Positions 50,018 to 59,507 of a stretch of DNA of 64,000 nt are shown here, in pieces (position 1 is the stretch's first letter; every line of letters begins with the position of its first letter). The stretch spans positions 1 to 64,000 of IMG/VR virus record IMGVR_UViG_3300043446_005051; one strand, written 5' to 3'. The position numbers were made by a program, and so were the translations under genes. This DNA comes from a virus. The notes under the pieces were generated by a model, which saw only the letters and a list, made by a program, of their open reading frames with translations, had not been told where the DNA came from and made no database searches.

Positions 50018-50184
50018 TGTTTAGATTTCTCCTGAATGAAATTATAAGCCGTTCTTAATGAACGGCATACACGAACTTGACCTCCCTGATGTAAAATCAC
50101 ATATTGAGAGTCCCTATATGGAATCGCACACCAAGAATCATCTTTTGTACAAAATCCATTTACCAAATCAGAAAGGTCTTTCAT
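50008..50184 (-). CDS. Hypothetical protein, 58 aa
   Basis: MKDLSDLVNGFCTKDDSWCA. Beta-rich with cysteines. Overlaps the next gene by 10 bp. No family recognised. Confidence 0.6.
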   Translation of the reverse strand: MKDLSDLVNGFCTKDDSWCAIPYRDSQYVILHQGGQVRVCRSLRTAYNFIQEKSKQCM

Positions 50185-50186
50185 TT

Positions 50187-50327
50187 TTATTTTGAATAAT
50201 CATCGAAGTCAATAGACTCATTTAATACCTTTGTTTCTTCATACTCTTCATCTAGATACCGAAGAAATTCATAATAAGTTTTTTGATTCGATGAAGTACT
50301 ATTTTCAGTTTTAATTTCTTCAATCAT
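50187..50327 (-). CDS. Hypothetical acidic protein, 46 aa
   Basis: MIEEIKTENSTSSNQKTYYE. Acidic helix, 2 bp from the next start. No family recognised. Confidence 0.55.
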   Translation of the reverse strand: MIEEIKTENSTSSNQKTYYEFLRYLDEEYEETKVLNESIDFDDYSK

Positions 50328-50330
50328 AAA

Positions 50331-50471
50331 TCAATAATTACCATATTTAGAAATCATATCAGCCATTCGGTCTGATTGTCGTTCATCTTCATCTTGATAG
50401 CCGTCATCTTCTTGTAGAAATTCTTCATAAATGTCTTCGGAGCTTTTTTCCAAGTAAAAAGGATGAGTCAT
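50331..50471 (-). CDS. Hypothetical acidic protein, 46 aa
   Basis: Started at ATG 50471 (MTHPFYLEKSSEDIYEEFLQ). The longer upstream frame overlaps a promoter (TTGACA-17-TAGATT, ~50535-50565). Acidic, Asp/Glu tail. Confidence 0.6.
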   Translation of the reverse strand: MTHPFYLEKSSEDIYEEFLQEDDGYQDEDERQSDRMADMISKYGNY

Positions 50472-50534
50472 AGTAATTAAAGAAACTACAAAGTTATATA
50501 GATGAAACTCACGTCTAAGTGTGAATTTCGAAAC

Positions 50535-50565
50535 AAATCTACCAGTTAGCTGATGCAGTGTCAAG
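50535..50565 (-). promoter_or_regulatory. TTGACA-17-TAGATT promoter
   Basis: TTGACA followed after 17 bp by TAGATT on the minus strand, above the small-gene operon 50471 to 48196. Confidence 0.55.
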
Positions 50566-50574
50566 GTAAGAAAA

Positions 50575-50602
50575 AAGGAGCAGGTCACCACTCCTACTCC
50601 TT
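50575..50602. terminator. Terminator-like hairpin
   Basis: AAGGAG...CTCCTT-type stem with A and T flanks, in the empty 50472-50727 stretch. Confidence 0.5.
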
Positions 50603-50689
50603 CGTCTTCTTAACTCTCTTAGTCCACCATCTAAGAGATGTCTCTTGTCCTCAAAGCTACAAAGGTTTTTTCAAAAGACCTATACAGAT

Positions 50690-50720
50690 TAGTGCATAAT
50701 ATTCTTTCTGTCAAGTCTCA
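50690..50720 (-). promoter_or_regulatory. TTGACA-17-TAATCT promoter
   Basis: Minus strand TTGACA, 17-bp spacer, TAATCT. It faces the same way as the genes, just downstream of small-RNA unit B. Confidence 0.5.
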
Positions 50721-50727
50721 TAATTAA

Positions 50728-50850
50728 TTGACAAACCTAGAATCATTGCTATAATCCTTCTGTTCCTTGAAGGATCTATTATATCTATAGAACTCTATAG
50801 TATATTAAATCCGGGAATGTCCGAAGGACTTTACTCCGAAGGAGTAAAGA
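50728..50850 (+). ncRNA. Putative small RNA unit, copy B
   Basis: TTGACA (50728-50733), 16-bp spacer, extended -10 TGC-TATAAT (50750-50755), then hairpins GTCC-GAA-GGAC (50819-50829) and CTTTACTCC-GAA-GGAGTAAAG (50829-50849). Ends 1 bp from the stop of the 49-aa gene. Near-identical to copy A (28720-28845), with the first stem changed on both sides (GACC/GGTC to GTCC/GGAC). Confidence 0.5.
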
Positions 50851-51000
50851 TTATTCCAACTCTTGGAGTGCTTCAAGAGCTCCTTGTATTTTTAGAAACT
50901 CTTCTTTTTTCAAATTGAATTCACTTTCAATTTCTCTTAAAGTTTTAGCTAGGTCTACTGCTTTTTCAGAAAGCATATCAAACATTTCTTTTTTTTCCAT
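50851..51000 (-). CDS. Coiled-coil protein, 49 aa
   Basis: MEKKEMFDMLSEKAVDLAKT. All-helical with heptad spacing to the end. It lies directly after the fibre gene; a short chaperone or trimerisation helper is possible but unsupported. Confidence 0.6.
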   Translation of the reverse strand: MEKKEMFDMLSEKAVDLAKTLREIESEFNLKKEEFLKIQGALEALQELE

Positions 51001-51038
51001 AAATTGATATAAAATTATTTAAGTTTACAAATTATATA

Positions 51039-54000
51039 TCAATTATATAATTGAGCATCAAAACGTTTATCAGCATCACTATCTGCTAAACCAATTATAT
51101 TTACATCAAAGGAGTCTTTACCTCTTAAATAAGTGTATAAATTAAATGGACCAGAATTATAATCTTTTGCCCATATTTTTGCTCCATATTTTAATTTAAC
51201 TTGATTGTTCTCGTTATTAATACTACTCTTTGTTGAATTACTAATATTATAAAATTGACTAGCAGTAGTACCAGTAGGTGGTTCAAGAATTGAGAATGCC
51301 TCCGCACATACATTGGGCCTTTCGTGGAATCCATTATAGAATGCACTCATATCCCAATTATTGTTATTAAAGTTCCATTTAACTTTTGGTCCAATACGAG
51401 ATGCTATTGTACAATTACCTCTTCCACCGATTCCAACCATTGTTAATTTAACAGCAGATGAGAAACTATGAATAAAGCTAAATCGTAATGTATTATTATC
51501 TTCAATAGGGTCACCATACCCAGCTTGTTTGAAATCAAAAATTAAATCTACGCCTTGACCTGCTAGTCCACCTACTTGGTCTACCATTGACATATGAGTC
51601 GATGTATTACCCACACCACTTGAAGTTGGTGCAGGATAACATGCAGTTCTAATATCATAGTTTTTACCGGGACCATCTTTAAGTGGAATAGAAACTCTAA
51701 ATTGTATTTTCTCACCATAAGATGCAGTTGCATTGATTAATTTATTATTGTTTCTGCAATTATACCAATTAATATTCATATCTCGACCAGCCACTCCAAA
51801 TCCACCATTAAAAGTTAAAATAACATCAGATACAGATGTAGCTCCTATGCCTACATTAACATTTATATCTTGGAATATTATTCCAGAAGAAATAATTGGG
51901 AAATCAAACTGAGTAAATCTTGTATCTGCAGTTATCATAGAATTTGTTCCACCAACTGTCATCGTAATTCCAATACCAGAGGAAGCCCCTCTAGCTGCTG
52001 CTACAACCACAGGAGTCCAGCTATTTGAAATCATTAGAGGACCTTCTTCTTGAGCTGTAATGTTATTATGAACACTTACGATAATTTCTGAACCAAGTGG
52101 AACATACCTATTAGATGCTTCTCTTAATGCCTCAGTTACAGATGTGAAAATTGTATTTCTCAAATTTTCAGAGCCTGGGATGTAGCTTGTAAAGCTTACT
52201 CCTTCTGGAGAATAACCATCAGGGACTGAATTATCCCCGGTCAATGCCGAACCAGGAGATGATGCTACGTGTAATATAATAAATGAACCAGTTTTAGGCG
52301 CTTTAGCGTAATTAGTATTCAGATATTCTACTACTGCTTTTTCTGTTGGTATTTTTGTATCCAAAGCTGATTCTTGAATTTTATTCACAGAATTTCGAAT
52401 AGCACTTCCAGTTATAATTCCACTGATTCTAACATCTCCATTTACATCAAGTTTGAAAGAAGGATTATTTACACCAAGTCCAAGATTACCTTCTATCGTT
52501 ACTGGATAATTATAAGAAGATGTACCTATTCTAAAGAATTCTATTCTTCTAGTTGTAGTATTTCTAATTAACTTCATTACTTCTGATGTAGATGAAGTCA
52601 AAGAGGTTGTGATGCCAAGAGTTAGGTCACCTGAATTATTCGTTAATGAATATGTATTATCATTACTACTATCTCTCATTAAAAATGTAGGAGAATTGTT
52701 AACAATAGATACATTTTCTCTGATGGTAACACTCGTTAGTCCGACTTCAACATCTCCATTTCTAATGGAAATAACTCTATCAGTTGATATTGCAACAACT
52801 GTATTATTTGAATCGAAAGAAGCTGGACTAAAACTTGGAAGAGTTGCAGTTCCACTTGTGATTGCGAGTTTCCATGTGTTTTTATCTAAACTAGTACTAT
52901 TTTCAGTATCCACTCCAGCCATCCAATATGGTTTAGAACCACATCTCCAAGATAGGACAGCATCTCCTTGATTATTTCCATTTAAAATTGATAAATGAGC
53001 ACCATCACTTCCATTACCTGAAGTTGTCTTCCCAATTTGAACTATTCCATTATTTAAAGTAGTTGGAAGAATAGAGAGAGTAGAAACTGAGGAGCCACTT
53101 CCTACGAAATTCCTTAATTCAACTGAACCTCCTAAATCGTCTGCTTGAATTATGAGTTTACCAGTTCCATAGTGGTCTATTATAGAATTTCCATTTAGTA
53201 ATGTACCACTAGTGTCTTCACGTCTAAAACTTAAAGATGGCACATCTCCATTAGTGTTTATTCCAACATCTATGCGTCGCCCAGTACCCTGTAAGTAGAT
53301 GGCATTACCACTAGTAATGGCATTATCATTTTGTATTATAACTCTTTGTCTTAAGTTTATACCAGTTAGAAGGCCATCTCCGTTATTATCTCTGCCATAT
53401 ACTGGACCTAAAAATGTTGAAACTCCAGTTACTCTTAATGACTTTAAATTTAATGAATCTATTTTGTTTATAGTGTCAGTAAATTTTACTCCATTAATAG
53501 TTAACGATTCAGTGGCTGTTATTTCTCTAGCTTTAATCTCATCTACCTCAATATTCCATCTGTCTGAACTTTTGCTTATTAATCCCCAATATCTCCAAGG
53601 CGTATTAGTGTTATTCACTTTTATCCGGCCAATATATGAATCCCCGGATGGAGCATACGCAATTGTCCCTATTTTTTCATTAGAAGGAAGTTCTACATTT
53701 GGAGTACTAACAAAAAACTTTTTATTATTTAATGTTAATGTATTTAATTCAAACTCTTTTGCAAAAGTTACATTACCTTGGAAACGTACAGGTCCATAGA
53801 AGATAGAACTTTCTGTTCCATTTTCACCGCCTTCTACTGTTAATTTTTGACGAATTAACATATTATCAAAGATGCCTGACATTCTGCTTGGGTCATCTGA
53901 CCCATCAGCATCATCTCCAGTGAAGGTAATTATAGGAGCTTTTATAGTAGTTTGTTGACCAGTAATTGCACTAACTTTAGTAGCTCCATTATAAAATTCT

Positions 54001-57000
54001 CCAATGTCATTCATTCCACTGTAAACTACAGTTCCTCCAGACAGTTCACGGGATTGAGATACTATAATCTCATCATCTGAGAGCTTTCTAGACTGCTTCT
54101 GAGGAATAGATGTTGAGTAGTTACCTGGGCCATACCCTAAGTACTCAAAGGTATGCCCAGAGGCTCTCATAAAGGATGGTCTACGTAACTCAACTGGCAA
54201 TAATTTTATTTTATAGACTCTAGAATTTGCTGGAATATCTATTTTGGTAGTTCCAAACATTCCACGTTGAACTGTAAACTGGTTCTGGTCAACTCCTGAA
54301 GCTGGTGAAATTATTCTCATAATTTCACCATTTATTTGAATATAGTCACCTCGATTAAATCCACGAGTATCATTAAATTGAATTAAGGTATTATTCTTAC
54401 TAATTTGATTAATTGAAGAAGTTGTTATTCCATCATATATGAAATTTAATCTACTTTCTAAATTTTCTCCGGTTCTACCGGTGGACTTTGCATTTGGTTG
54501 GAATATTTTTTTATAAATAAATCCTTGTGTGGGTTCAATAATTGAATTTAATTGACCAATATTAAATGTAAATGTAGTTAGTCCAATAACAGAATTAACT
54601 ATAAAATCAGAATCATATGATGTTTGCCCACTTCCTATTATCTTAAAGTTATTACCTTCACTCAATCCGTGTTCAGATGATGTTGTTACTGTAACTATTC
54701 CGGTTGTAATATCATTAAAATCAAAATTTGATACTTGTATTCCACTGGAAGATAAGACTCCAAAAGGAACTCTATTGTTTCTATTTGGAACATATGTTGG
54801 TAGATTTGTAGTTGTATATACAACTACTGTATTTGAATTTGGAATTTCTTTTATTCTAAAGATATCATTAAATTCATTCTGTATAAATCCACCTAGTTCT
54901 AATCCACTATTTACGTTATCTACTATTGCACTTACAGTTGCCGTTGAATTCGAACCTATTCCAATCGTATTATTTACTGAGAAATTAGACCCCCCATCAA
55001 TGATTTCAAAATATGCAATATCATTTGATGTAATTGTATAATTACATTTAGCATCAGTTTCATTTCCTCCCTTGGTGATAGGTACTCCATAGTAAGTTCC
55101 ATCTGGGTGGCTTCCAGAAATATTGAAATTATTAACTTCAGAAATTGAATTTAATTTATGTTCAACTGTAGTTGTAATTGTAAGAGTTGTATTTCCAAGT
55201 CCACTTTGAACTAAATTTGAAATTCCAAATCCAATATTATTTTGAATTAGATATCCAATAGACTCTCTGGTAATTGAGAACCTCTTATCGTTTGTGATAA
55301 CTTTTCCTGGTATCAAATGGTCAGCATAACTTACTGCTTCCTTTGGATTAGGTACAAAGTTATCTCTATCTACTTGTGGATATAAATTTCTTACATCTTG
55401 ATTATAATTTTTCAAAGAAAGCCCGTACCCAATATTTTCACTTGTTTTTACATTAGATGTAATAAGAGTTAAATGATAAATTCCATCTTGTCCATTATTT
55501 CCTGGAATATGAGGTTTTATAGTATCAACTTTATAAACAGTAAGAGTATTTTTATACTTTTCTCTTGATACTACTGGTAGTGACGAAATGGTTGACTCAT
55601 TTCTAATTTGAGTATTATTTGTGAATGCTCCTGGATTTGTTGATACTCCTGAAATTCTGTAAGTAAATGTTCTAGAATCAATAATACTTAATACTTCATA
55701 AGAACCATTAAATGTTGATGTTATTCCAGTTGCAGCTGGATTAAATGTACTCTTTACGTTATTAATGAATACAGTGTCCCCTTGTAAAAACTTATGAGGA
55801 AGCTCGGTTTTTACTGTTACTACTTGTGAATTATTTGAAATACTTCCAGCAGATATTGAAGAGATTACCTTTTCATTTCTTTTATCAAAAATTGATAAAT
55901 TATTTTCTAATGAAATACTTCCAACTGTAACTCCAACTGATTTAGATTCTTGAAGGACAAACCCAACAGAAGGTTCTCTAATATTTTTATAATCTTTAGG
56001 TATCACATAACGAACTTTATATAATCTATCTTCTAAAGTTCTGGTCTCAGCAATTCTACTAAAATAAGTTTCTTGAGTAGAATCTCCAAGTTTAGAATTT
56101 ACAGAAGAAAGTTGATCTCTTATTTCATTGCCTGCAATTATATACCAGTTATTGACAGAAGGATCCCATTGAATTGGATGACCTGGTTCTCCTGGTAGTT
56201 TATCTGAAACGTAACTTACTATGGTTAATCCTTGTATATTATTTGTTCCAAACCCAGTTATTTCATTTCCATCTAAAGCATCATTATAATTATAAGCTAA
56301 TTTTATTGTATTACTACCCGTATTAATTGCATAATATATTGAATTGGAAACCAATCCGTCTGGCATCCTTCCAATCTCACTGAAAATTCTTACTTTTTCT
56401 CCAGTTATAAACTGATGATTAGATACTGTTATATTACCATTAGATGGATTTACCCCTCCAATTGAATATTTCTTCAATGATGAAATATTTGGGTTTGCCG
56501 ATTTTGGCTGCATATAAATTGGAGAGCTATATACATCCGTATTACTATTTTCTTCTGAACTACTTGTTGGTAAAATTAAATTTAAAGTGTCTCCAATTTT
56601 AGAACCAATTCTATATCCATCAATTTTAGATGGAGGTAGAACATTTATATCATTATATTGATATAGGTAAATTTTATTTGACCCATCTATAGTTAGATTT
56701 ACATCTATTGGAAGCCAAGTAACTTCCAATTCATTTTGAGGCACCTCTCTTGGAGGTATAATATGAGTTATGTAACCGACATCATCCCTATCAAATGATT
56801 TGTTTCTAAAATCATAACTTTCTAGAGCAAGAGCTCCAAAGTTTGAGTTGGAGTTGGTGATGCTCATATCACCACCGGTTTCAGTTACGAAGTGCTTTGC
56901 GAAACCAATGGCAAAAATTGAAACACATTGAATAAATGAATTATTAGACGCTCTTATATGGAAGTTTTCAAATTTTGGATCGTAAATTGCAGAAGAATTT

Positions 57001-58388
57001 GTATGAAGAGGTCTTTCTGGGTCAGATGCTGTAAGTTGATTTTGTTTTACGTAATTATTAGATGCTTTTGAATAAAGTAAGAATGCATTATCATCTTTCT
57101 GTAGAGAAATTCCAGTGAATTGAGCAACTACTATAGATTTAAATCCGTCCGCCTTATCTCCATCTGCCCACAAGCCACACATTCCATAGGAGGAACGAAG
57201 AGAACAGTTGAAAATATATGGAGAAGAAGATGATGTTGAATCACTTTCAACTTTTATAATAGCATTTGAAATTGAATTCTGTGATGGTAATTTATTTGAA
57301 GGTATTGAAGGTGTAATATAAGTAAATGTATTTGGTCCTACAACACTTCTAACTATAAATGAACCATTATATGATGTTGGGTCTACAGTAATTCCTGAAA
57401 TTAATATCGGAGTATTTTCAGCTAGATTATGAGGTGCATCTAGATTTGAAATTAAATCTTTTGTAGTTACAGTAATTTCATTTAGAACACCACCACCAGC
57501 TCCATTTCCAGAACGAATTGATGAAATTCCAATCAGATTTTCTTCTAGAACTCCAACTATTCTATATTCATCTATAATTGGCTCAATTTCTAGATTCGTT
57601 GGGTAATTAGGAATATCTCTACCGCTTTGAATACCATATGCATTTGCAATTTTGTAATAATACATTTGGAGGTCAGTTAAATCAGTCTGCTCAAGACCTA
57701 ATTTAACTTTGTTTACACCATCCGCATATGTAAATGCTGTTAATTTATGATGAGAAAACTTGCCAATTACTAGGCTATCTGTATAATCCTTATATACGCC
57801 AGTGGCAACATCAGCATCAAAAAAAGTAAATGAAGTAAAGTAACAATTTCCGGTAACTTTAAATATGCTAGATCTATCTACGGTATCTTCTAGAGGATCT
57901 GGTACATAAAGAGGTCTAATTTTTGTTTTACGTAAATCTAAACCAACAATAGAAGTACCTCTAGGTAAAATTACTCCACCTTCTACTGAGTTAAATTTAT
58001 ACAGGTCGTTTGTAGAATCAAATATATCGAAATTGGAATTTTCCGTAAATTCATTTAAATTTTCAACTTGCCAATTATCTGCCCCTCTTCTTTTTTTATA
58101 TACTGCATTATTACCAGATTTGGTAATTGACAAACCAGGTCTATTATCAATATAATGAGTACCTGAAGACACTAAAATAGTAGTTCTATCATTTAAATCA
58201 TTATCAAATCCAAGTTGATATGAAAATCTTGAAGCTTCAATTAAAGCTCTTTGAATTGTTTTAAAAGGTCTTGTTGCACTATCTCCACGATTCTCGAAGC
58301 TATCCGTAGCATCAAAACTATTTGGGTCTACGTATATAACTGTACCTTTAGGTGAACGTAGAAAATTTTCTAATCTTGAAATTGGCAT
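51039..58388 (-). CDS. Giant pectin-lyase-like virion fibre/adhesin protein, 2449 aa
   Basis: The start MPISRLENFLRSPKGTVIYV then DPNSFDATDSFENRGDSATR and RPFKTIQRALIEASRF matches large T4-like cyanophage structural proteins as I know them. The NGTHYIDNRPG and INGRPL-type stretches are pectate-lyase-like beta-helix coils. The whole body is Ser/Thr/Asn/Gly-rich beta sequence with many TxxHxLxxGxxVxxxG-like segments. Likely a tail-fibre or baseplate-adhesin polymer that contacts host surface sugars. Other domains are not resolved by eye. Transcription comes from the upstream hairpin/promoter at 58395-58431. Confidence 0.85.
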   Translation of the reverse strand: MPISRLENFLRSPKGTVIYVDPNSFDATDSFENRGDSATRPFKTIQRALIEASRFSYQLGFDNDLNDRTTILVSSGTHYIDNRPGLSITKSGNNAVYKKRRGADNWQVENLNEFTENSNFDIFDSTNDLYKFNSVEGGVILPRGTSIVGLDLRKTKIRPLYVPDPLEDTVDRSSIFKVTGNCYFTSFTFFDADVATGVYKDYTDSLVIGKFSHHKLTAFTYADGVNKVKLGLEQTDLTDLQMYYYKIANAYGIQSGRDIPNYPTNLEIEPIIDEYRIVGVLEENLIGISSIRSGNGAGGGVLNEITVTTKDLISNLDAPHNLAENTPILISGITVDPTSYNGSFIVRSVVGPNTFTYITPSIPSNKLPSQNSISNAIIKVESDSTSSSSPYIFNCSLRSSYGMCGLWADGDKADGFKSIVVAQFTGISLQKDDNAFLLYSKASNNYVKQNQLTASDPERPLHTNSSAIYDPKFENFHIRASNNSFIQCVSIFAIGFAKHFVTETGGDMSITNSNSNFGALALESYDFRNKSFDRDDVGYITHIIPPREVPQNELEVTWLPIDVNLTIDGSNKIYLYQYNDINVLPPSKIDGYRIGSKIGDTLNLILPTSSSEENSNTDVYSSPIYMQPKSANPNISSLKKYSIGGVNPSNGNITVSNHQFITGEKVRIFSEIGRMPDGLVSNSIYYAINTGSNTIKLAYNYNDALDGNEITGFGTNNIQGLTIVSYVSDKLPGEPGHPIQWDPSVNNWYIIAGNEIRDQLSSVNSKLGDSTQETYFSRIAETRTLEDRLYKVRYVIPKDYKNIREPSVGFVLQESKSVGVTVGSISLENNLSIFDKRNEKVISSISAGSISNNSQVVTVKTELPHKFLQGDTVFINNVKSTFNPAATGITSTFNGSYEVLSIIDSRTFTYRISGVSTNPGAFTNNTQIRNESTISSLPVVSREKYKNTLTVYKVDTIKPHIPGNNGQDGIYHLTLITSNVKTSENIGYGLSLKNYNQDVRNLYPQVDRDNFVPNPKEAVSYADHLIPGKVITNDKRFSITRESIGYLIQNNIGFGISNLVQSGLGNTTLTITTTVEHKLNSISEVNNFNISGSHPDGTYYGVPITKGGNETDAKCNYTITSNDIAYFEIIDGGSNFSVNNTIGIGSNSTATVSAIVDNVNSGLELGGFIQNEFNDIFRIKEIPNSNTVVVYTTTNLPTYVPNRNNRVPFGVLSSSGIQVSNFDFNDITTGIVTVTTSSEHGLSEGNNFKIIGSGQTSYDSDFIVNSVIGLTTFTFNIGQLNSIIEPTQGFIYKKIFQPNAKSTGRTGENLESRLNFIYDGITTSSINQISKNNTLIQFNDTRGFNRGDYIQINGEIMRIISPASGVDQNQFTVQRGMFGTTKIDIPANSRVYKIKLLPVELRRPSFMRASGHTFEYLGYGPGNYSTSIPQKQSRKLSDDEIIVSQSRELSGGTVVYSGMNDIGEFYNGATKVSAITGQQTTIKAPIITFTGDDADGSDDPSRMSGIFDNMLIRQKLTVEGGENGTESSIFYGPVRFQGNVTFAKEFELNTLTLNNKKFFVSTPNVELPSNEKIGTIAYAPSGDSYIGRIKVNNTNTPWRYWGLISKSSDRWNIEVDEIKAREITATESLTINGVKFTDTINKIDSLNLKSLRVTGVSTFLGPVYGRDNNGDGLLTGINLRQRVIIQNDNAITSGNAIYLQGTGRRIDVGINTNGDVPSLSFRREDTSGTLLNGNSIIDHYGTGKLIIQADDLGGSVELRNFVGSGSSVSTLSILPTTLNNGIVQIGKTTSGNGSDGAHLSILNGNNQGDAVLSWRCGSKPYWMAGVDTENSTSLDKNTWKLAITSGTATLPSFSPASFDSNNTVVAISTDRVISIRNGDVEVGLTSVTIRENVSIVNNSPTFLMRDSSNDNTYSLTNNSGDLTLGITTSLTSSTSEVMKLIRNTTTRRIEFFRIGTSSYNYPVTIEGNLGLGVNNPSFKLDVNGDVRISGIITGSAIRNSVNKIQESALDTKIPTEKAVVEYLNTNYAKAPKTGSFIILHVASSPGSALTGDNSVPDGYSPEGVSFTSYIPGSENLRNTIFTSVTEALREASNRYVPLGSEIIVSVHNNITAQEEGPLMISNSWTPVVVAAARGASSGIGITMTVGGTNSMITADTRFTQFDFPIISSGIIFQDINVNVGIGATSVSDVILTFNGGFGVAGRDMNINWYNCRNNNKLINATASYGEKIQFRVSIPLKDGPGKNYDIRTACYPAPTSSGVGNTSTHMSMVDQVGGLAGQGVDLIFDFKQAGYGDPIEDNNTLRFSFIHSFSSAVKLTMVGIGGRGNCTIASRIGPKVKWNFNNNNWDMSAFYNGFHERPNVCAEAFSILEPPTGTTASQFYNISNSTKSSINNENNQVKLKYGAKIWAKDYNSGPFNLYTYLRGKDSFDVNIIGLADSDADKRFDAQLYN

Positions 58389-58394
58389 TTGAAT

Positions 58395-58431
58395 GAGATC
58401 TACTATTCTTATAATTTATTTAGTAGATCTC
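58395..58431 (-). promoter_or_regulatory. 11-bp perfect inverted repeat with late-promoter-like loop
   Basis: GAGATCTACTA/TAGTAGATCTC around a 15-nt loop that reads AATAAATTATAAGAAT on the minus strand, just above the fibre ATG at 58388. The TAAATAAAT stretch resembles the T4-type late promoter (TATAAATA). As a hairpin it could also end the upstream 59-aa gene. Confidence 0.55.
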
Positions 58432-58448
58432 AACAAAATAAATTATAT

Positions 58449-58628
58449 TTATACTTCAACATCTGACAGGAGTTCTCCTCGGAGTTCTGCTAGTTTCGCC
58501 TCAGCTAGGCATTGCACACAAGTCCAATAAGTCTCTCCACTAATTGGAAAAAATTCATCAGTAAAATATGAAGCCATATCTTCTTGAAGTTTGATTAGTT
58601 CTAGATTCGTCTCTTTAGAAATGAACAT
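58449..58628 (-). CDS. Hypothetical acidic protein, 59 aa
   Basis: MFISKETNLELIKLQEDMAS, later ETYWTCVQCLAEAKLAELRG. Two CxxC cysteines might bind zinc. Acidic and helical. No family recognised. Confidence 0.65.
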   Translation of the reverse strand: MFISKETNLELIKLQEDMASYFTDEFFPISGETYWTCVQCLAEAKLAELRGELLSDVEV

Positions 58629-58650
58629 AAGTTCTCCATCGTGGCTTCAC

Positions 58651-58685
58651 CACTGTACCAGATTTCGAGCTGGCTGTCAAGCAAC
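58651..58685 (-). promoter_or_regulatory. TTGACA-17-TACAGT promoter
   Basis: TTGACA (about 58674-58679), 17-bp spacer, TACAGT on the minus strand, above the 59-aa gene and the fibre gene. Confidence 0.6.
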
Positions 58686-58695
58686 TCTAGTCGAG

Positions 58696-59487
58696 TCAGT
58701 TCACCTCTAGATTAAATTCAGAATATAATTTTACATTATCGTGTCCAATAACATTTATAGGATTTTCTGATTCTTTTGATAATATTTTACGAGTGTTATG
58801 TAACCCCTTTAGCCCCCATTCGTCATCCTTTTCTTGCCCACAAGTATTTTCAATACTATTGAAATTATGTTCATATGAATTAATATTTAAAAATAGATAT
58901 AAATTTTTTAATTCTTCTTCTGGATTATTTACAAGGGCATCATAATTGACTAAGTGAACAAATTCAGGATATTTTGTAATTCCAATTACTAAACTTTCAT
59001 AAGAAGGTGATACACATTGCTTCCATATAAATTCAACCCTATTATCTACATTCAATTCTAAATTATTATTTCTTAAATAATTATCAATAAAATTCAATGT
59101 ATGTTCTGATTTATTGATTAAAGTAATGTAGGATGATATGATATCTGGAATAGGACGATATACTGCTATTATTTTAGGGGCATTGTCTATAAACTTTCTA
59201 ATCGCATCTATATTTTGAGGCCAAGTTCGGTTTTTATCGAAAATATAAGTTTCATTTCTATGATTATAAAAATTAGATGATATGGACTTATAGATGTTAT
59301 AGGATACTTTCTCAAAGTCAAAGCTGTATTGAATATTAAAATGGTTTAATTTAGCGTCAATATCAAAAAGTAAATCTCCTAATGGTGAAGTTGGAGTTAC
59401 ATATAATAATGGATTTTGATTTAGAATACTTCCCAGTATAGTTGAACCACTTCTTGGTAATCCAGATAAAAAAAATAATTTCTTCAT
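58696..59487 (-). CDS. Sulfotransferase-like protein, 263 aa
   Basis: MKKLFFLSGLPRSGSTILGS carries the PAPS-binding LxGLPRSGST loop at the N-terminus. Later SPLGD, KIIAVYRPIPD (with the PAPS arginine-type residue) and KYPEFVHLVNYDALVNNPEE are the family's second half. Sulfotransferases move a sulfate from PAPS to sugars or small molecules. In a fibre locus it may modify sugars on phage or host surface, but its acceptor is unknown. Confidence 0.8.
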   Translation of the reverse strand: MKKLFFLSGLPRSGSTILGSILNQNPLLYVTPTSPLGDLLFDIDAKLNHFNIQYSFDFEKVSYNIYKSISSNFYNHRNETYIFDKNRTWPQNIDAIRKFIDNAPKIIAVYRPIPDIISSYITLINKSEHTLNFIDNYLRNNNLELNVDNRVEFIWKQCVSPSYESLVIGITKYPEFVHLVNYDALVNNPEEELKNLYLFLNINSYEHNFNSIENTCGQEKDDEWGLKGLHNTRKILSKESENPINVIGHDNVKLYSEFNLEVN

Positions 59488-59507
59488 AATGTTATAAAAA
59501 ATAATAA

